Source of the DNA: CAIWHR01 sp039931775
GTDB taxonomy: Bacteria; Pseudomonadota; Gammaproteobacteria; Burkholderiales; Casimicrobiaceae
Reading direction: 5' to 3'
NCBI GenBank assembly: GCA_039931775.1
Contig: JBDTRG010000083.1
Span: 36,059-100,058 of the forward strand
DNA length: 64,000 nt
This document shows, piece by piece, positions 7,499 through 16,485 of this stretch. The position numbers were made by a program, and so were the translations under genes. The stretch's first letter is position 1, and the number at the start of each line of letters is the position of its first letter. Below the pieces are notes generated by a model. The model saw only the letters and a list, made by a program, of their open reading frames with translations, ran no database searches and was not told where the DNA came from.

Positions 7499-8200
7499 TC
7501 AGGTCCAGCCCTCGCCGGCCTCGCCAGGCAGCCGCTTGATCGTCACGTTCCACGACATCGATATCCGCGGTCGCGCGCCGCGATAGGGATTTACGCTGTG
7601 GAGGTAATCGCTGGCGAAGACGATCATCGTGCCCTCGCGCATGTCCGGAACGAGGAGGCCGGTGACGCGGCCGGGCTCGTTCGGACAACAGAACGGAATT
7701 CGCGGATCGGCGAACACCAGCTTGCCCGCCATCGGGTCGTCCGGATCGGGTTCGCCCGGATCGACCAGGTAGACGACGCTGACATTGGCGCGCAGGTGGC
7801 TGTGTGGCATGCAGTATTGCCCGTCGCGATAGACGTTCGCCCAGCACGCGTCCGAGTAGACGTCGTTCTTCGACAGCACGCGGTGCGCGAACGAAAGCGC
7901 ACGGCCGTGGATCAAATCGCTGGCCGCACGCTTCCACAGGTCCTGCCGTCGCACCTTCACGCCGCAGCCGCCCTGGAAAATCCAGTTGCGGTACGCGGGA
8001 TCGCGCTCCCTTTCGAGGATCGTCGCGACGAGTTCCCCGTGATAGTGCGCATGATCGTCGAACTGCGTGATCGCCGTCAGCGGCGCGGACAGCGGGTCGA
8101 TGCGCTGGCCGTCCGGCCACATCGCGACGTCGGCGGTGTCGATGCGGATGGACGCGGGCAGCCCCGCCTGGTCACCGGCGCTCACGTTCGACGCTCCCAT
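7499..8200 (-). CDS. putative 2OG-Fe(II) oxygenase (PF13759-like)
   Basis: A 233-residue protein resembling the bacterial 2-oxoglutarate/Fe(II) oxygenase family often called 2OG-FeII_Oxy_5. The double-stranded beta-helix core shows MPHSHLRANVSVVYLV (HxH ligand region, near residue 131), then VFASDYLHSVNPY (distal His near 199) and RGARPRISMSWNV, whose Arg binds 2-oxoglutarate. The substrate is unknown. It lies 69 bases downstream of leuA on the same strand and may be read through from it. It is one of four likely 2OG oxygenases in the window; the others are at 50.8-54.1 kb. Confidence 0.72.
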   Translation of the reverse strand: MGASNVSAGDQAGLPASIRIDTADVAMWPDGQRIDPLSAPLTAITQFDDHAHYHGELVATILERERDPAYRNWIFQGGCGVKVRRQDLWKRAASDLIHGRALSFAHRVLSKNDVYSDACWANVYRDGQYCMPHSHLRANVSVVYLVDPGEPDPDDPMAGKLVFADPRIPFCCPNEPGRVTGLLVPDMREGTMIVFASDYLHSVNPYRGARPRISMSWNVTIKRLPGEAGEGWT

Positions 8201-8269
8201 TCGGCATCGATCTCGTCGCGCCGTCGGTGGATCCGTGCATCGGCGCGCGTCCAGGCGATCGACCGGCGA

Positions 8270-9991
8270 TCAGGCGTGCACGGCGCGCTTGGCGGGTGCC
8301 TGCACGAGGGAGCCTCGCGCAAGGGCGCGGTTGGTCGCGCAAACGACCGCGCGCAGCGTCGCGGTGACGATGTTGGCATCGAATCCGACGCCGTACACGG
8401 TGCGATCGGTGCCGACGCGCAACTGCACGTACGCCACCGCCGTCGCATCTTCGCCGCTGCCGACCCCATGTTCGTGATAGTTCTGCACGTGGATGTCGAA
8501 ACCTGCACCCTCGCGCAGCGCATGGACGAACGCGTCGACCGGTCCGTTGCCCGAGCCGACCAGATCGACCTCGACGCCGTCGAAGGCGAGCCGCGCGACC
8601 ATCTTCTCGACGGCGCCCGTCGGGCTGTGCTGCGCCCGATGGTCGACGAACGCGATCGGCGCGGCCGCCGATGTGTACTCGGCATCGAAAGCAGCCCGGA
8701 TCTCGGCCGCCGAGAGTTCCTTGCCGGTGGCGTCGGTGATCTGCTGGATGACCTGGCTGAATTCGATCTGCAGCAGGCGCGGCAGCGACAGGCCGTAGTC
8801 GCGCTCGAGCAGGTATGCGATGCCACCCTTGCCGGACTGGCTGTTCACCCGGATCACCGCATCGTACGTGCGGCCGATGTCGGCGGGATCGATCGGCAGG
8901 TACGGGACGTCCCACTCGGGATTGCCCATTTCCAGCTCCCGAGTGCGTGCCGCGAGCCCCTTCTTGATCGCGTCCTGGTGCGAGCCCGAGAACGCGGTGA
9001 ACACCAGCTCCCCTCCGTACGGGTGGCGCGGGTCGACCGGCAGCTGGTTGCAATATTCGACCGTGCGGATGATCTGCTGGATATCCGAGAAATCGATGCC
9101 GGGATCGACCCCCTGCGTGTAGAGGTTGAGGCCGAGCGTCACGAGGCAGACGTTGCCGGTGCGCTCGCCGTTGCCGAAGAGGCACCCTTCGACCCGTTCC
9201 GCACCGCCCATCAGGGCGAGTTCTGCTGCCGCTATCCCGCAACCGCGATCGTTGTGCGGATGGACGGAAACGATCACGCTGTCGCGATTCGAAAGGTTCC
9301 GGCACATCCATTCGATCTGGTCCGCATACACGTTGGGCGTTGCCAACTCGACGGTCGACGGCAGGTTGAGAATGGTCTTGCGCTCCCGCGTCGGCTGCCA
9401 GATCGCCGTCACCGCGTCGCAGATCTCGACGGCGAAATCGAGCTCGGTCGCGGTGAAGCTCTCGGGCGAATACTCGAGCACCCATTCGGTACCGGGCCGT
9501 TTGGCGACGCCGTCGCGGATGAGCTTCGCGCCGGCGACCGCGATTCCCTTGATCCCATCGCGGCCGAGCCCGAAAACGAGCCGGCGTTGCGTCGTCGACG
9601 TCGAGTTGTACAGGTGGACGATGGCGCGGCGGGCGCCGGTGAGCGCTTCGAACGTGCGCGCAATCTGCGCCTCGCGCGACTGGGTCAGCACCTGGACCGT
9701 GACGTCGTCGGGGATCAGGTTCCCGTCGATGAGCTTGCGCGTGAAATCGTAGTCGGTCTGCGACGCCGCCGGGAAACCGATCTCGATCTCCTTGTAACCC
9801 ATCTTCACGAGCAGCCGGAACATCTGCAGCTTTCGGTCGGCATCCATCGGCTCGATCAGCGCCTGGTTGCCGTCGCGCAGGTCGACGCTGCACCAGGTCG
9901 GCGCGCGCGTGATCGATCGGGACGGCCATTGGCGGTCGGACAATTCGATCGGCTGAAAAGGTCGGTACTTGGCGTCTGGATACGGTTTCAT
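8270..9991 (-). CDS. leuA: 2-isopropylmalate synthase
   Basis: A 573-residue 2-isopropylmalate synthase, the first committed step to leucine (2-ketoisovalerate plus acetyl-CoA). It is the long form, with an N-terminal extension (MKPYPDAKYRPFQPIELSDRQ) before the TIM barrel. The barrel has CSVDLRDGNQAL near residue 35, the HxH zinc site in SVHPHNDRG near 240 and GCLFGNGERTGN near 277. A C-terminal leucine-binding regulatory domain covers about 445-565. Translation starts at the ATG at 9991 behind AGAGGAA. It is preceded by a leader peptide gene with six Leu codons, so expression is probably tied to charged leucine tRNA as well as feedback inhibition. Confidence 0.97.
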   Translation of the reverse strand: MKPYPDAKYRPFQPIELSDRQWPSRSITRAPTWCSVDLRDGNQALIEPMDADRKLQMFRLLVKMGYKEIEIGFPAASQTDYDFTRKLIDGNLIPDDVTVQVLTQSREAQIARTFEALTGARRAIVHLYNSTSTTQRRLVFGLGRDGIKGIAVAGAKLIRDGVAKRPGTEWVLEYSPESFTATELDFAVEICDAVTAIWQPTRERKTILNLPSTVELATPNVYADQIEWMCRNLSNRDSVIVSVHPHNDRGCGIAAAELALMGGAERVEGCLFGNGERTGNVCLVTLGLNLYTQGVDPGIDFSDIQQIIRTVEYCNQLPVDPRHPYGGELVFTAFSGSHQDAIKKGLAARTRELEMGNPEWDVPYLPIDPADIGRTYDAVIRVNSQSGKGGIAYLLERDYGLSLPRLLQIEFSQVIQQITDATGKELSAAEIRAAFDAEYTSAAAPIAFVDHRAQHSPTGAVEKMVARLAFDGVEVDLVGSGNGPVDAFVHALREGAGFDIHVQNYHEHGVGSGEDATAVAYVQLRVGTDRTVYGVGFDANIVTATLRAVVCATNRALARGSLVQAPAKRAVHA

Positions 9992-10050
9992 CGCGTTTCC
10001 TCTTGCACGAAGGCTGGGCGAACAACTTGGCCGTCCGGGGGTGGACGACA

Positions 10051-10122
10051 CGCGCACTGCTCGAAAAAGGGGGGTGTTTTTATCTGCGCGCGGGGCGCAG
10101 CAGAAGCAGCAGCAGGCCGCCC
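10051..10122 (-). promoter_or_regulatory. possible attenuator structures over and after the leader peptide
   Basis: Competing pairings are visible. Stem A is GGGCG/CGCCC around the Leu codons. Stem B joins CGCGC near 10087-10091 to GCGCG at 10051-10055, and contains AAAAA (10077-10081) against TTTTT (10064-10068) across a C-rich loop. AGCAG just before stem B's far arm can also pair with CTGCT in the Leu run. I do not see a classic GC stem followed by Ts, so the exact terminator is unsettled and could be Rho-dependent or translational. Confidence 0.4.
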
Positions 10123-10178
10123 GTGAGGGGGGTCAGCGCGGGGAGCGCCGGACGGCCGACGATGTGGGAGCTGCTCAT
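10080..10178 (-). CDS. leucine-rich leader peptide of leuA
   Basis: A 32-codon reading frame starting MSSSHIVG and ending RPARR, 89 bases before leuA. Codons 22-27 are six consecutive leucines (CTG CTG CTG CTT CTG CTG), and nine of 32 residues are Leu. This is the hallmark of a transcription-attenuation leader, as in enterobacterial leuL, where ribosome stalling at Leu codons reports low leucyl-tRNA. GGGCG and CGCCC flank the Leu run (10118-10122 and 10093-10097), so a translating ribosome would melt that stem. The ATG lies only 8 bases after a TATAGT -10 box, so the transcript may be leaderless. I checked every codon by hand; its activity is inferred. Confidence 0.78.
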   Translation of the reverse strand: MSSSHIVGRPALPALTPLTGGLLLLLLRPARR

Positions 10179-10186
10179 TGCGATCC

Positions 10187-10216
10187 ACTATAACCGCAAA
10201 AAAGCAATCACCGCAA
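10187..10216 (-). promoter_or_regulatory. promoter of the leader peptide and leuA
   Basis: On the minus strand TTGCGG (10211-10216) is followed after 18 bases by TATAGT (10187-10192). Both are reasonable sigma-70 hexamers. A start site 7-9 bases downstream of the -10 would fall at or next to the leader peptide ATG at 10178. Confidence 0.6.
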
Positions 10217-10245
10217 GGGGTTGGCGCAAGCTCGGGCCGCCCGGG

Positions 10246-11016
10246 TCACGGCGGTGTGGCGCCGCGGCGACGGCGCCGCGCGACCCATTGCCACGCCGAA
10301 GCGATGTAGCCCGACAACGCGTACGCGACGAATCCGGCGAACAGCACGATCGCCGGCTGGTAGGACAGGAGCGCGATCATCAGCACGAAAACGAAGATCG
10401 CGAGGAAGGGCACGCTCTTCTTGAGGTTGATCGTCTTGAACGCGTAGTACCGGATGTTGCTGACCATCGTCAGGCCAGCGAAGACCGTCACGCCCCAGAC
10501 CCACCACTTTATGGTGGCCGGATCGATGCTGTAGTCGTCGATGATCCAGACGAGGCCCGCGACGAGCGCGGCGGCCGCCGGGCTCGGCATTCCCGTGAAC
10601 CAGCGCTTGTCGGTGACGTCGAGCATCGTGTTGAAGCGCGCGAGCCGAAGTGCAGCGCCGGCGACATAGACGAACGCGGCGATCCAGCCGAGCTTGCCCA
10701 TGCCCTTCAGCGCCCATTCGTAGACGATGAGCGCTGGCGCCGCGCCGAAACTCACCATGTCGGACAGACTGTCGTACTCGGCGCCGAATGCGCTTTGCGT
10801 CCGCGTAAGGCGCGCGACCCGGCCATCGAGCCCGTCGAGCACCATCGCGACGAAGATGGCGACGGCCGCCTGATCGAAGCGCAGATTCATCGCCTGCACG
10901 ATCGCGTAGAAACCCGCGAACAACGCGGCCGTCGTGAACAGGTTCGGCAGCAGGTAGATGCCACGCCGCCGGATCCGGTTTTTCTGCAGGGCCCGTTGAG
11001 TATCGAAATCGGCCAT
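10246..11016 (-). CDS. pssA: CDP-diacylglycerol-serine O-phosphatidyltransferase
   Basis: A 256-residue integral membrane enzyme making phosphatidylserine from CDP-diacylglycerol and serine. The CDP-alcohol phosphotransferase motif is present near residue 60 (DGLDGRVARL), followed by FGAEYDSLSD with the last two catalytic Asps. Several hydrophobic segments follow, and the C-terminus is Arg-rich. The ATG at 11016 was chosen because NRIRRRGIYLLPNLFT is the usual beginning of the family. It lies 67 bases downstream of psd, giving the two consecutive steps to phosphatidylethanolamine. The neighbouring leuA has its own promoter. Confidence 0.95.
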   Translation of the reverse strand: MADFDTQRALQKNRIRRRGIYLLPNLFTTAALFAGFYAIVQAMNLRFDQAAVAIFVAMVLDGLDGRVARLTRTQSAFGAEYDSLSDMVSFGAAPALIVYEWALKGMGKLGWIAAFVYVAGAALRLARFNTMLDVTDKRWFTGMPSPAAAALVAGLVWIIDDYSIDPATIKWWVWGVTVFAGLTMVSNIRYYAFKTINLKKSVPFLAIFVFVLMIALLSYQPAIVLFAGFVAYALSGYIASAWQWVARRRRRGATPP

Positions 11017-11083
11017 GTCGGGGCAAAGGTAGCACAAACGGCCCCGGACCCCGCGCCGGACGGAAGTCGCCGGAAGCCGAGGC

Positions 11084-11737
11084 TCAGCGCGGCGGAAACT
11101 CCGCGAGAATCGTCTCGGTTGCGTAGACCTCGTCGCCGACTGCGACCTTGGGCCGCGTGTCCGGCGGCAGGTAGACGTCGACCCTCGAACCGAAACGGAT
11201 GAATCCGAAGCGCTGTCCGCGCGCCAGTGCATCACCCGGCTTCACATAGCAGAGGATGCGCCGGGCGATGAGGCCCGCCACCTGCACGCACGTGACGTCG
11301 CGGCCGTCGGCCGTGCGCAGATGCAGCGCGTTGCGCTCGTTTTCGACCGACGCCTTGTCGAGCGCCGCATTGAGGAATGTTCCGGCGTGGTACCACGCGG
11401 CGACGACGCTGCCGTCCACCGGGCTGCGGTTCGAATGGACGTTGAACACGTTCATGAACACGCTGATCTTGATCGTGTCGCGCTGCAGGTAGGGATCGCG
11501 CGCGGATTCGACCCGCACAACCTTCCCGTCGGCCGGCGAGAGTACAACGCCAGGATCGCGGGGAACGGCGCGCTTCGGATCGCGGAAGAACTGCAGCACG
11601 AACAGCGTCGCGAGCCACGCGACGGCCGCGCCGAGCCAGATGCCGAAGTACGTCAGCGCGACGGCGGCCGACAGGGCCAGCGCAACGAAAAGCCATCCTT
11701 CGCGGGCGATGAACGGATGCGGATAGTCGTCGTGCAT
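11084..11737 (-). CDS. psd: phosphatidylserine decarboxylase
   Basis: A 217-residue membrane-associated decarboxylase converting phosphatidylserine to phosphatidylethanolamine. It belongs to the short form, about 215 residues, found in many betaproteobacteria. Two N-terminal hydrophobic segments are followed by FFRDPKR and LSPADGKVV near residues 51-70, then FMNVFNVHSNRSPVDG with the catalytic His. IRFGSRVDVYLP near 182 contains the Gly-Ser self-cleavage site that yields the pyruvoyl group. It is followed by pssA; the 13-base gap from the small membrane-protein gene upstream suggests one operon with ilvC. Confidence 0.95.
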   Translation of the reverse strand: MHDDYPHPFIAREGWLFVALALSAAVALTYFGIWLGAAVAWLATLFVLQFFRDPKRAVPRDPGVVLSPADGKVVRVESARDPYLQRDTIKISVFMNVFNVHSNRSPVDGSVVAAWYHAGTFLNAALDKASVENERNALHLRTADGRDVTCVQVAGLIARRILCYVKPGDALARGQRFGFIRFGSRVDVYLPPDTRPKVAVGDEVYATETILAEFPPR

Positions 11738-11750
11738 GCGGGCGGCGGGA

Positions 11751-12128
11751 CTACCGTGTCGCCTTTTCCATCCGTGCCGCGCGCTCGTCGGCCTGCTGCT
11801 TGACCATGTCCTCGACGCCGCGCGCCCGGTCGAGCGCACCGGCCGGCGCCACCGGCGCGGAGTCCATATCGAGCGTCTCGATGCCCATGGCGCCAGGCGC
11901 ACGCGCGCGCGCGCCCGGCGTTCCGGCTTTCGCGTCCGCCGTCGGCTTGCCGGGCATCAGGCCGTATTGCTTCAACGCCTCCTTCCCGAGGAAGGCGACG
12001 ATCACGAGAACAACCAGCATGGCGACGAGTCCAAGCCACCCTCTCTGGCGCGCGCGCAAAGCGTTTTTAATGATTCGCCCTCCTCGGTCGTGCGGAGCCC
12101 TGTCGCCCTCGGCGCATCGGCCCCGCAC
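11751..12128 (-). CDS. small membrane-anchored protein between ilvC and psd
   Basis: An unrecognised protein with one hydrophobic segment (LGLVAMLVVLVIVAFLG) followed by KEALKQYGLMPG, an Ala/Pro-rich linker and a helical acidic tail (VEDMVKQQADERAARMEK). The frame opens with GTG at 12128, eight bases after the ilvC stop. The first 19 codons do not look like protein, and a strong GAGGAGGG site sits six to seven bases before an ATT codon at 12071, which may be the real start (106 residues). A TTG at 12059 is a third option. Position in the ilv-psd-pssA operon suggests co-expression only. Confidence 0.65.
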   Translation of the reverse strand: MRGRCAEGDRAPHDRGGRIIKNALRARQRGWLGLVAMLVVLVIVAFLGKEALKQYGLMPGKPTADAKAGTPGARARAPGAMGIETLDMDSAPVAPAGALDRARGVEDMVKQQADERAARMEKATR

Positions 12129-12135
12129 GCTTTCG

Positions 12136-13152
<1,017 letters not shown>

Positions 13153-13222
13153 TGTTCCCCCGATTCTGGATTTGCACGTCGTCGTTCCCGCCTTCGCGGG
13201 GACGACGCTCTCGATCTGCCCG

Positions 13223-13714
13223 TTACACTTTCAAAATCCGTTCGCCGCGTCCGATGCCGGACGCGCCGGTGCGCACCGTTTCGAGGATCACGCCCGGCTC
13301 GATCGCCTCCAGGAAGGCGTCGAGCTTGTAGCCCGTCCCCGTGAGCTCGATCGTGTAGCTCTTGTCGGTGACGTCGAGGATGTTCCCGCGAAAGATGTCG
13401 GCGAGCCGCTTCATCTCCTCGCGGTCCTTTCCCGCCGCGCGCACCTTGACGAGCATCAGCTCGCGCTCGATGTGATTGCCCTCGGTGAGATCGACCACCT
13501 TGACGACGTCGACGAGCTTGTTCAGCTGCTTCGTGATCTGCTCGATCACGTCGTCGGACCCGATCGTGACGATCGTCATCCGCGACATCGTCACGTCCTC
13601 GGTCGGCGCCACCGTCAGCGACTCGATATTGTAGCCGCGGGCCGAGAAGAGCCCGGCGATCCGCGACAGCGCGCCCGCCTCGTTTTCCACGAGAATGGAG
13701 AGGATGTGCCGCAT
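13223..13714 (-). CDS. ilvH: acetolactate synthase small (regulatory) subunit
   Basis: A 163-residue regulatory subunit with an N-terminal ACT domain (MRHILSILVENEAGALSRIAGLFSARGYNIESL) that binds valine for feedback inhibition. A second ACT-like half carries ERELMLVKV and DKSYTIELTGTG. The length is that of the IlvH/IlvN family. It follows the large-subunit gene after a 148-base GC-rich spacer with a hairpin, which is longer than usual for a stoichiometric pair. Confidence 0.97.
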   Translation of the reverse strand: MRHILSILVENEAGALSRIAGLFSARGYNIESLTVAPTEDVTMSRMTIVTIGSDDVIEQITKQLNKLVDVVKVVDLTEGNHIERELMLVKVRAAGKDREEMKRLADIFRGNILDVTDKSYTIELTGTGYKLDAFLEAIEPGVILETVRTGASGIGRGERILKV

Positions 13715-13781
13715 GGCTATTTCCCCCCCGAAAGCGCTGCGCGCCCCCCCCCCCGAGGGGGGCGAGCGGCGGTGTGGAGAA

Positions 13782-13808
13782 CCGAAAGTTCGACTTGCGA
13801 ACTTTCGG
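13782..13808. repeat. hairpin in the ilvB-ilvH spacer
   Basis: CCGAAAGTTCG (13782-13792) and CGAACTTTCGG (13798-13808) are exact reverse complements around ACTTG. The spacer 13715-13862 also holds a C10/G6 run at about 13745-13762. This may be a partial terminator or RNA processing site inside the operon. Confidence 0.6.
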
Positions 13809-13862
13809 GTGCGCGCGCGCCCTTGGGGCGGCCCGGCGGGCGCGCGGACGGCCCGGCGCCGC

Positions 13863-15569
13863 TCACAGCTCCTCCGCGAGGATCATCTCGGTCAGCCCCT
13901 TGCCGGCCGCGATCATCGGAAACACGTTCTCCGCCTGATCGGTGATGAAGTCCATGAACACCAGGCGATCCTTGAGCTTGAAGGCCTCCTTCAGCGCGCC
14001 TTCGACGTCGCCGGGCTTCTCGATCTTCATGCCGACGTGCCCGTACGCTTCGGCGAGCTTGACGAAGTCGGGCAGCGCATCCATGTACGACTCGGCGTAC
14101 CGGTTGCCGTAGAAGAACTCCTGCCACTGGCGCACCATGCCCATGTAGCGGTTGTTGAGGTTCACGACCTTGATCGGCAGATGGTACTGCTTGCACGTCG
14201 ACAGCTCCTGGATGCACATCTGGATCGACGCCTCGCCGGTCACCGTGACCACCGACGCCCCCGGATTGACGAGCTGCACGCCCATCGCAGCCGGCAGGCC
14301 GAAGCCCATCGTGCCGAGGCCGCCCGAGTTGATCCAGCGCCGCGGCTTGTCGAACTTGTAGTACTGCGCCGCCCACATCTGGTGCTGGCCGACGTCCGAC
14401 GTGATGAACGCATCGCCCTTCGTCAGTTCGTAGAGCTTCTGGATCACGTACTGCGGCTTGATCAGGTCGCTTTTCGTGTCGTAGCGCAGGCAATCCTTGC
14501 GCTGCCATTCCTTGATCTCGCTCCACCACGCCTTCAGCGCGACCGGGTCGGGCCGTTGCGGCGATGATTCGATCAGCTTCAGCATCTCGTCCAACACATC
14601 GGCGACGTAGCCGACGATGGGCACGTCGACCTTCACCCGCTTGGAGATCGACGACGGATCGATGTCGATATGGATGATCTTGCGGTCCGCGCGGAAGAAG
14701 TGCGACGGATTGCCGATGACGCGGTCGTCGAAGCGCGCGCCGATCGCGATCAGCACGTCGCAGGTCTGCATCGCCATGTTCGACTCGAACGTGCCGTGCA
14801 TGCCGAGCATGCCGGTGAACTGCGGGTCGGTGCCCGGAAATCCTCCGAGCCCCATCAGCGTGTTGGTGCAGGGAAAGCCGAGCAGGCGCACGAGGCGCGT
14901 CAGCTGCGGCGCCGCGTCGTTCAGCACGACGCCGCCTCCCGCGTAGACCATCGGCTTCTTCGCGTCCAGCAGCAGCTGCACCGCCTTCTTGATCTGGCCG
15001 GAATGCCCTTTCGTTACCGGGTTGTACGAGCGCATCGAGACCGACTTCGGGTAGGCAAACTCGGTCGATGCCTGCGTGACGTCCTTCGGGATGTCGACCA
15101 GCACCGGGCCGGGTCGGCCCGTCGCGGCGAGGTAGAACGCCTTCTTGATCGTGACCGCGATGTCTTTCGCGTCCTTGACCAGGAAGTTGTGCTTGACGCA
15201 GGGCCGCGTGATGCCGACCGTGTCGCATTCCTGGAACGCGTCCTGGCCGATCGCGTGTGTCGGCACCTGGCCCGTCAGCACGACCATCGGGATCGAGTCC
15301 ATGTATGCGGTCGCGATGCCGGTGACGGCGTTGGTAACCCCCGGGCCCGACGTGACGAGGCACACGCCGACCTTCGTCGATGAACGCGAGTAGCCGTCCG
15401 CCGCATGCACCGCGCCCTGCTCGTGCCGGACGAGCACGTGCTTGACCTTGTCCTGCTTGAAGAGCTCGTCGTAGATGTTGAGGACCGCGCCGCCCGGGTA
15501 GCCGAAGACGTACTCGACGCCTTCTTCCTGGAGGCAGCGGATGACGATTTCCGCACCCGTGAGTTGCAT
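13863..15569 (-). CDS. ilvB: acetolactate synthase large subunit
   Basis: A 568-residue ThDP- and FAD-dependent acetolactate synthase catalytic subunit, the first shared step of branched-chain amino acid synthesis. The PYR domain starts with VEYVFGYPGGAVLNIYDEL; RHEQGAVHAADGYSR near residue 48 holds the catalytic Glu. The FAD-binding middle domain has IGARFDDRV. The ThDP motif starts near 448 with GEASIQM and ends with LNNRYMGM; the usual GDG is GEA here. The ATG at 15569 has AAGG seven bases upstream. The name ilvI would be equally valid. Confidence 0.96.
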   Translation of the reverse strand: MQLTGAEIVIRCLQEEGVEYVFGYPGGAVLNIYDELFKQDKVKHVLVRHEQGAVHAADGYSRSSTKVGVCLVTSGPGVTNAVTGIATAYMDSIPMVVLTGQVPTHAIGQDAFQECDTVGITRPCVKHNFLVKDAKDIAVTIKKAFYLAATGRPGPVLVDIPKDVTQASTEFAYPKSVSMRSYNPVTKGHSGQIKKAVQLLLDAKKPMVYAGGGVVLNDAAPQLTRLVRLLGFPCTNTLMGLGGFPGTDPQFTGMLGMHGTFESNMAMQTCDVLIAIGARFDDRVIGNPSHFFRADRKIIHIDIDPSSISKRVKVDVPIVGYVADVLDEMLKLIESSPQRPDPVALKAWWSEIKEWQRKDCLRYDTKSDLIKPQYVIQKLYELTKGDAFITSDVGQHQMWAAQYYKFDKPRRWINSGGLGTMGFGLPAAMGVQLVNPGASVVTVTGEASIQMCIQELSTCKQYHLPIKVVNLNNRYMGMVRQWQEFFYGNRYAESYMDALPDFVKLAEAYGHVGMKIEKPGDVEGALKEAFKLKDRLVFMDFITDQAENVFPMIAAGKGLTEMILAEEL

Positions 15570-15885
15570 GGCTATGCCTTACGCAATTTGGTGGAATTCT
15601 CCGGCGCCTCCGGCGCACGGGACGATAGCTGCACTTTCCGGCGCGAACGGGGGATAAACGCGCCCACCAAGGCTTTACCGGGTAGAAAGCCGCGATCTGG
15701 TAACACCCGTCAGTGCCCCTGGGGAATCTCCGCCGAGGCTCGTGGCTTCGCGAAGGGGGCGCAAACGGCCGTTATTGCAACACAACATCGGCTGTCGCCA
15801 GCCGACCTTCAACGTTACCTGCAGTGCCCCCTGCCGGTCAAGTCCGCTGCACCGCACAACCGGGGAACGCGGGGCGCGACCTATA
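15570..15885. other. divergent intergenic region between ilvB and sigma factor
   Basis: A 316-base region. It holds a small inverted repeat, TCGGCT/AGCCGA, at 15788-15805, placed where an operator could serve ilvB. I searched for a leader peptide rich in Ile, Val or Leu codons on the minus strand and found none. A minus-strand frame ending in TAG just before the ilvB ATG is open but unremarkable. No convincing -35/-10 pair was found for either gene. Confidence 0.5.
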
Positions 15886-16485
15886 ATGGCTCTCCCCTAC
15901 GGAACCGGTGCTGCTCTGGCCTCTCACCAAGAAATTTCGGCCTTCCTGGCAGAAGTCGAGCGCCGCGCGTTCAAGCAGGCGATGTACGCCGTCCGCGACG
16001 AGCACACCGCGGTCGATGTCGTGCAGGACGCCATGCTGAAGCTGACCGAGAAATATGCGGATAAGCCGGTTGCCGAGCTGCCGATGCTCTTTCAGCGGAT
16101 ATTGCAAAATACGATCCACGATCATTTCCGGCGTCAGAAGGTCAGATCGACGTGGACAACGCTCCTCTCCGCACTGGGAAAAGGCGACGAAAAGGACGAA
16201 GATTACGATCCGCTCGAAACGCTTGCGGCAAAGTCCGACTCGAATGCAAATTCCGATCCCGCGGCGCTGGCTGAACAGGGCGAGATCATGTCCCAAATCG
16301 AGCAGGCCCTGACGCGGCTGCCCGCGCGTCAACGGGAAGCCTTTCTGCTGCGTTACTGGGAGGAACTGGACGTGGCTGAAGCTGCCGCCGCAATGGGTTG
16401 TTCGGAAGGAAGCGTCAAGACCCATTGCTCGCGCGCGGTGCATGCGCTGGCCGTGATGCTCAAGGCGAAAGGGGTGTCGCTATGA
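15886..16485 (+). CDS. sigma-70 family RNA polymerase factor (ECF-type)
   Basis: A 199-residue ECF-type sigma factor. Region 2 runs from about 25 to 90 (EHTAVDVVQDAMLKLTEKYADKP, then HDHFRRQKVR). Region 4 is at about 140-195 (LPARQREAFLLRYWEELDVAEAAAAMGCSEGSVKTH). The chosen ATG lies inside a perfect TATAAT (15882-15887), so a promoter may overlap the start, or the real start may be slightly downstream. The stop overlaps the next ATG (ATGA), coupling it to a DUF3619 protein, which may act as its membrane partner. Confidence 0.9.
   Translation: MALPYGTGAALASHQEISAFLAEVERRAFKQAMYAVRDEHTAVDVVQDAMLKLTEKYADKPVAELPMLFQRILQNTIHDHFRRQKVRSTWTTLLSALGKGDEKDEDYDPLETLAAKSDSNANSDPAALAEQGEIMSQIEQALTRLPARQREAFLLRYWEELDVAEAAAAMGCSEGSVKTHCSRAVHALAVMLKAKGVSL

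Noticed and set aside
7430..10126. Plus-strand open frame of about 900 codons opposite leuA and the oxygenase
   Set aside because: Antisense shadow of well-identified genes, low-complexity Arg/Asp content and no recognisable motif.
11880..11925. Alternating CG run as a Z-DNA or regulatory element
   Set aside because: It encodes Ala/Arg codons in the small membrane-anchored protein and is expected in such a GC-rich gene.
15570..15885. Leader peptide for ilvB
   Set aside because: I looked for a short frame with Ile, Val or Leu runs on the minus strand and found none, unlike the clear case at leuA.
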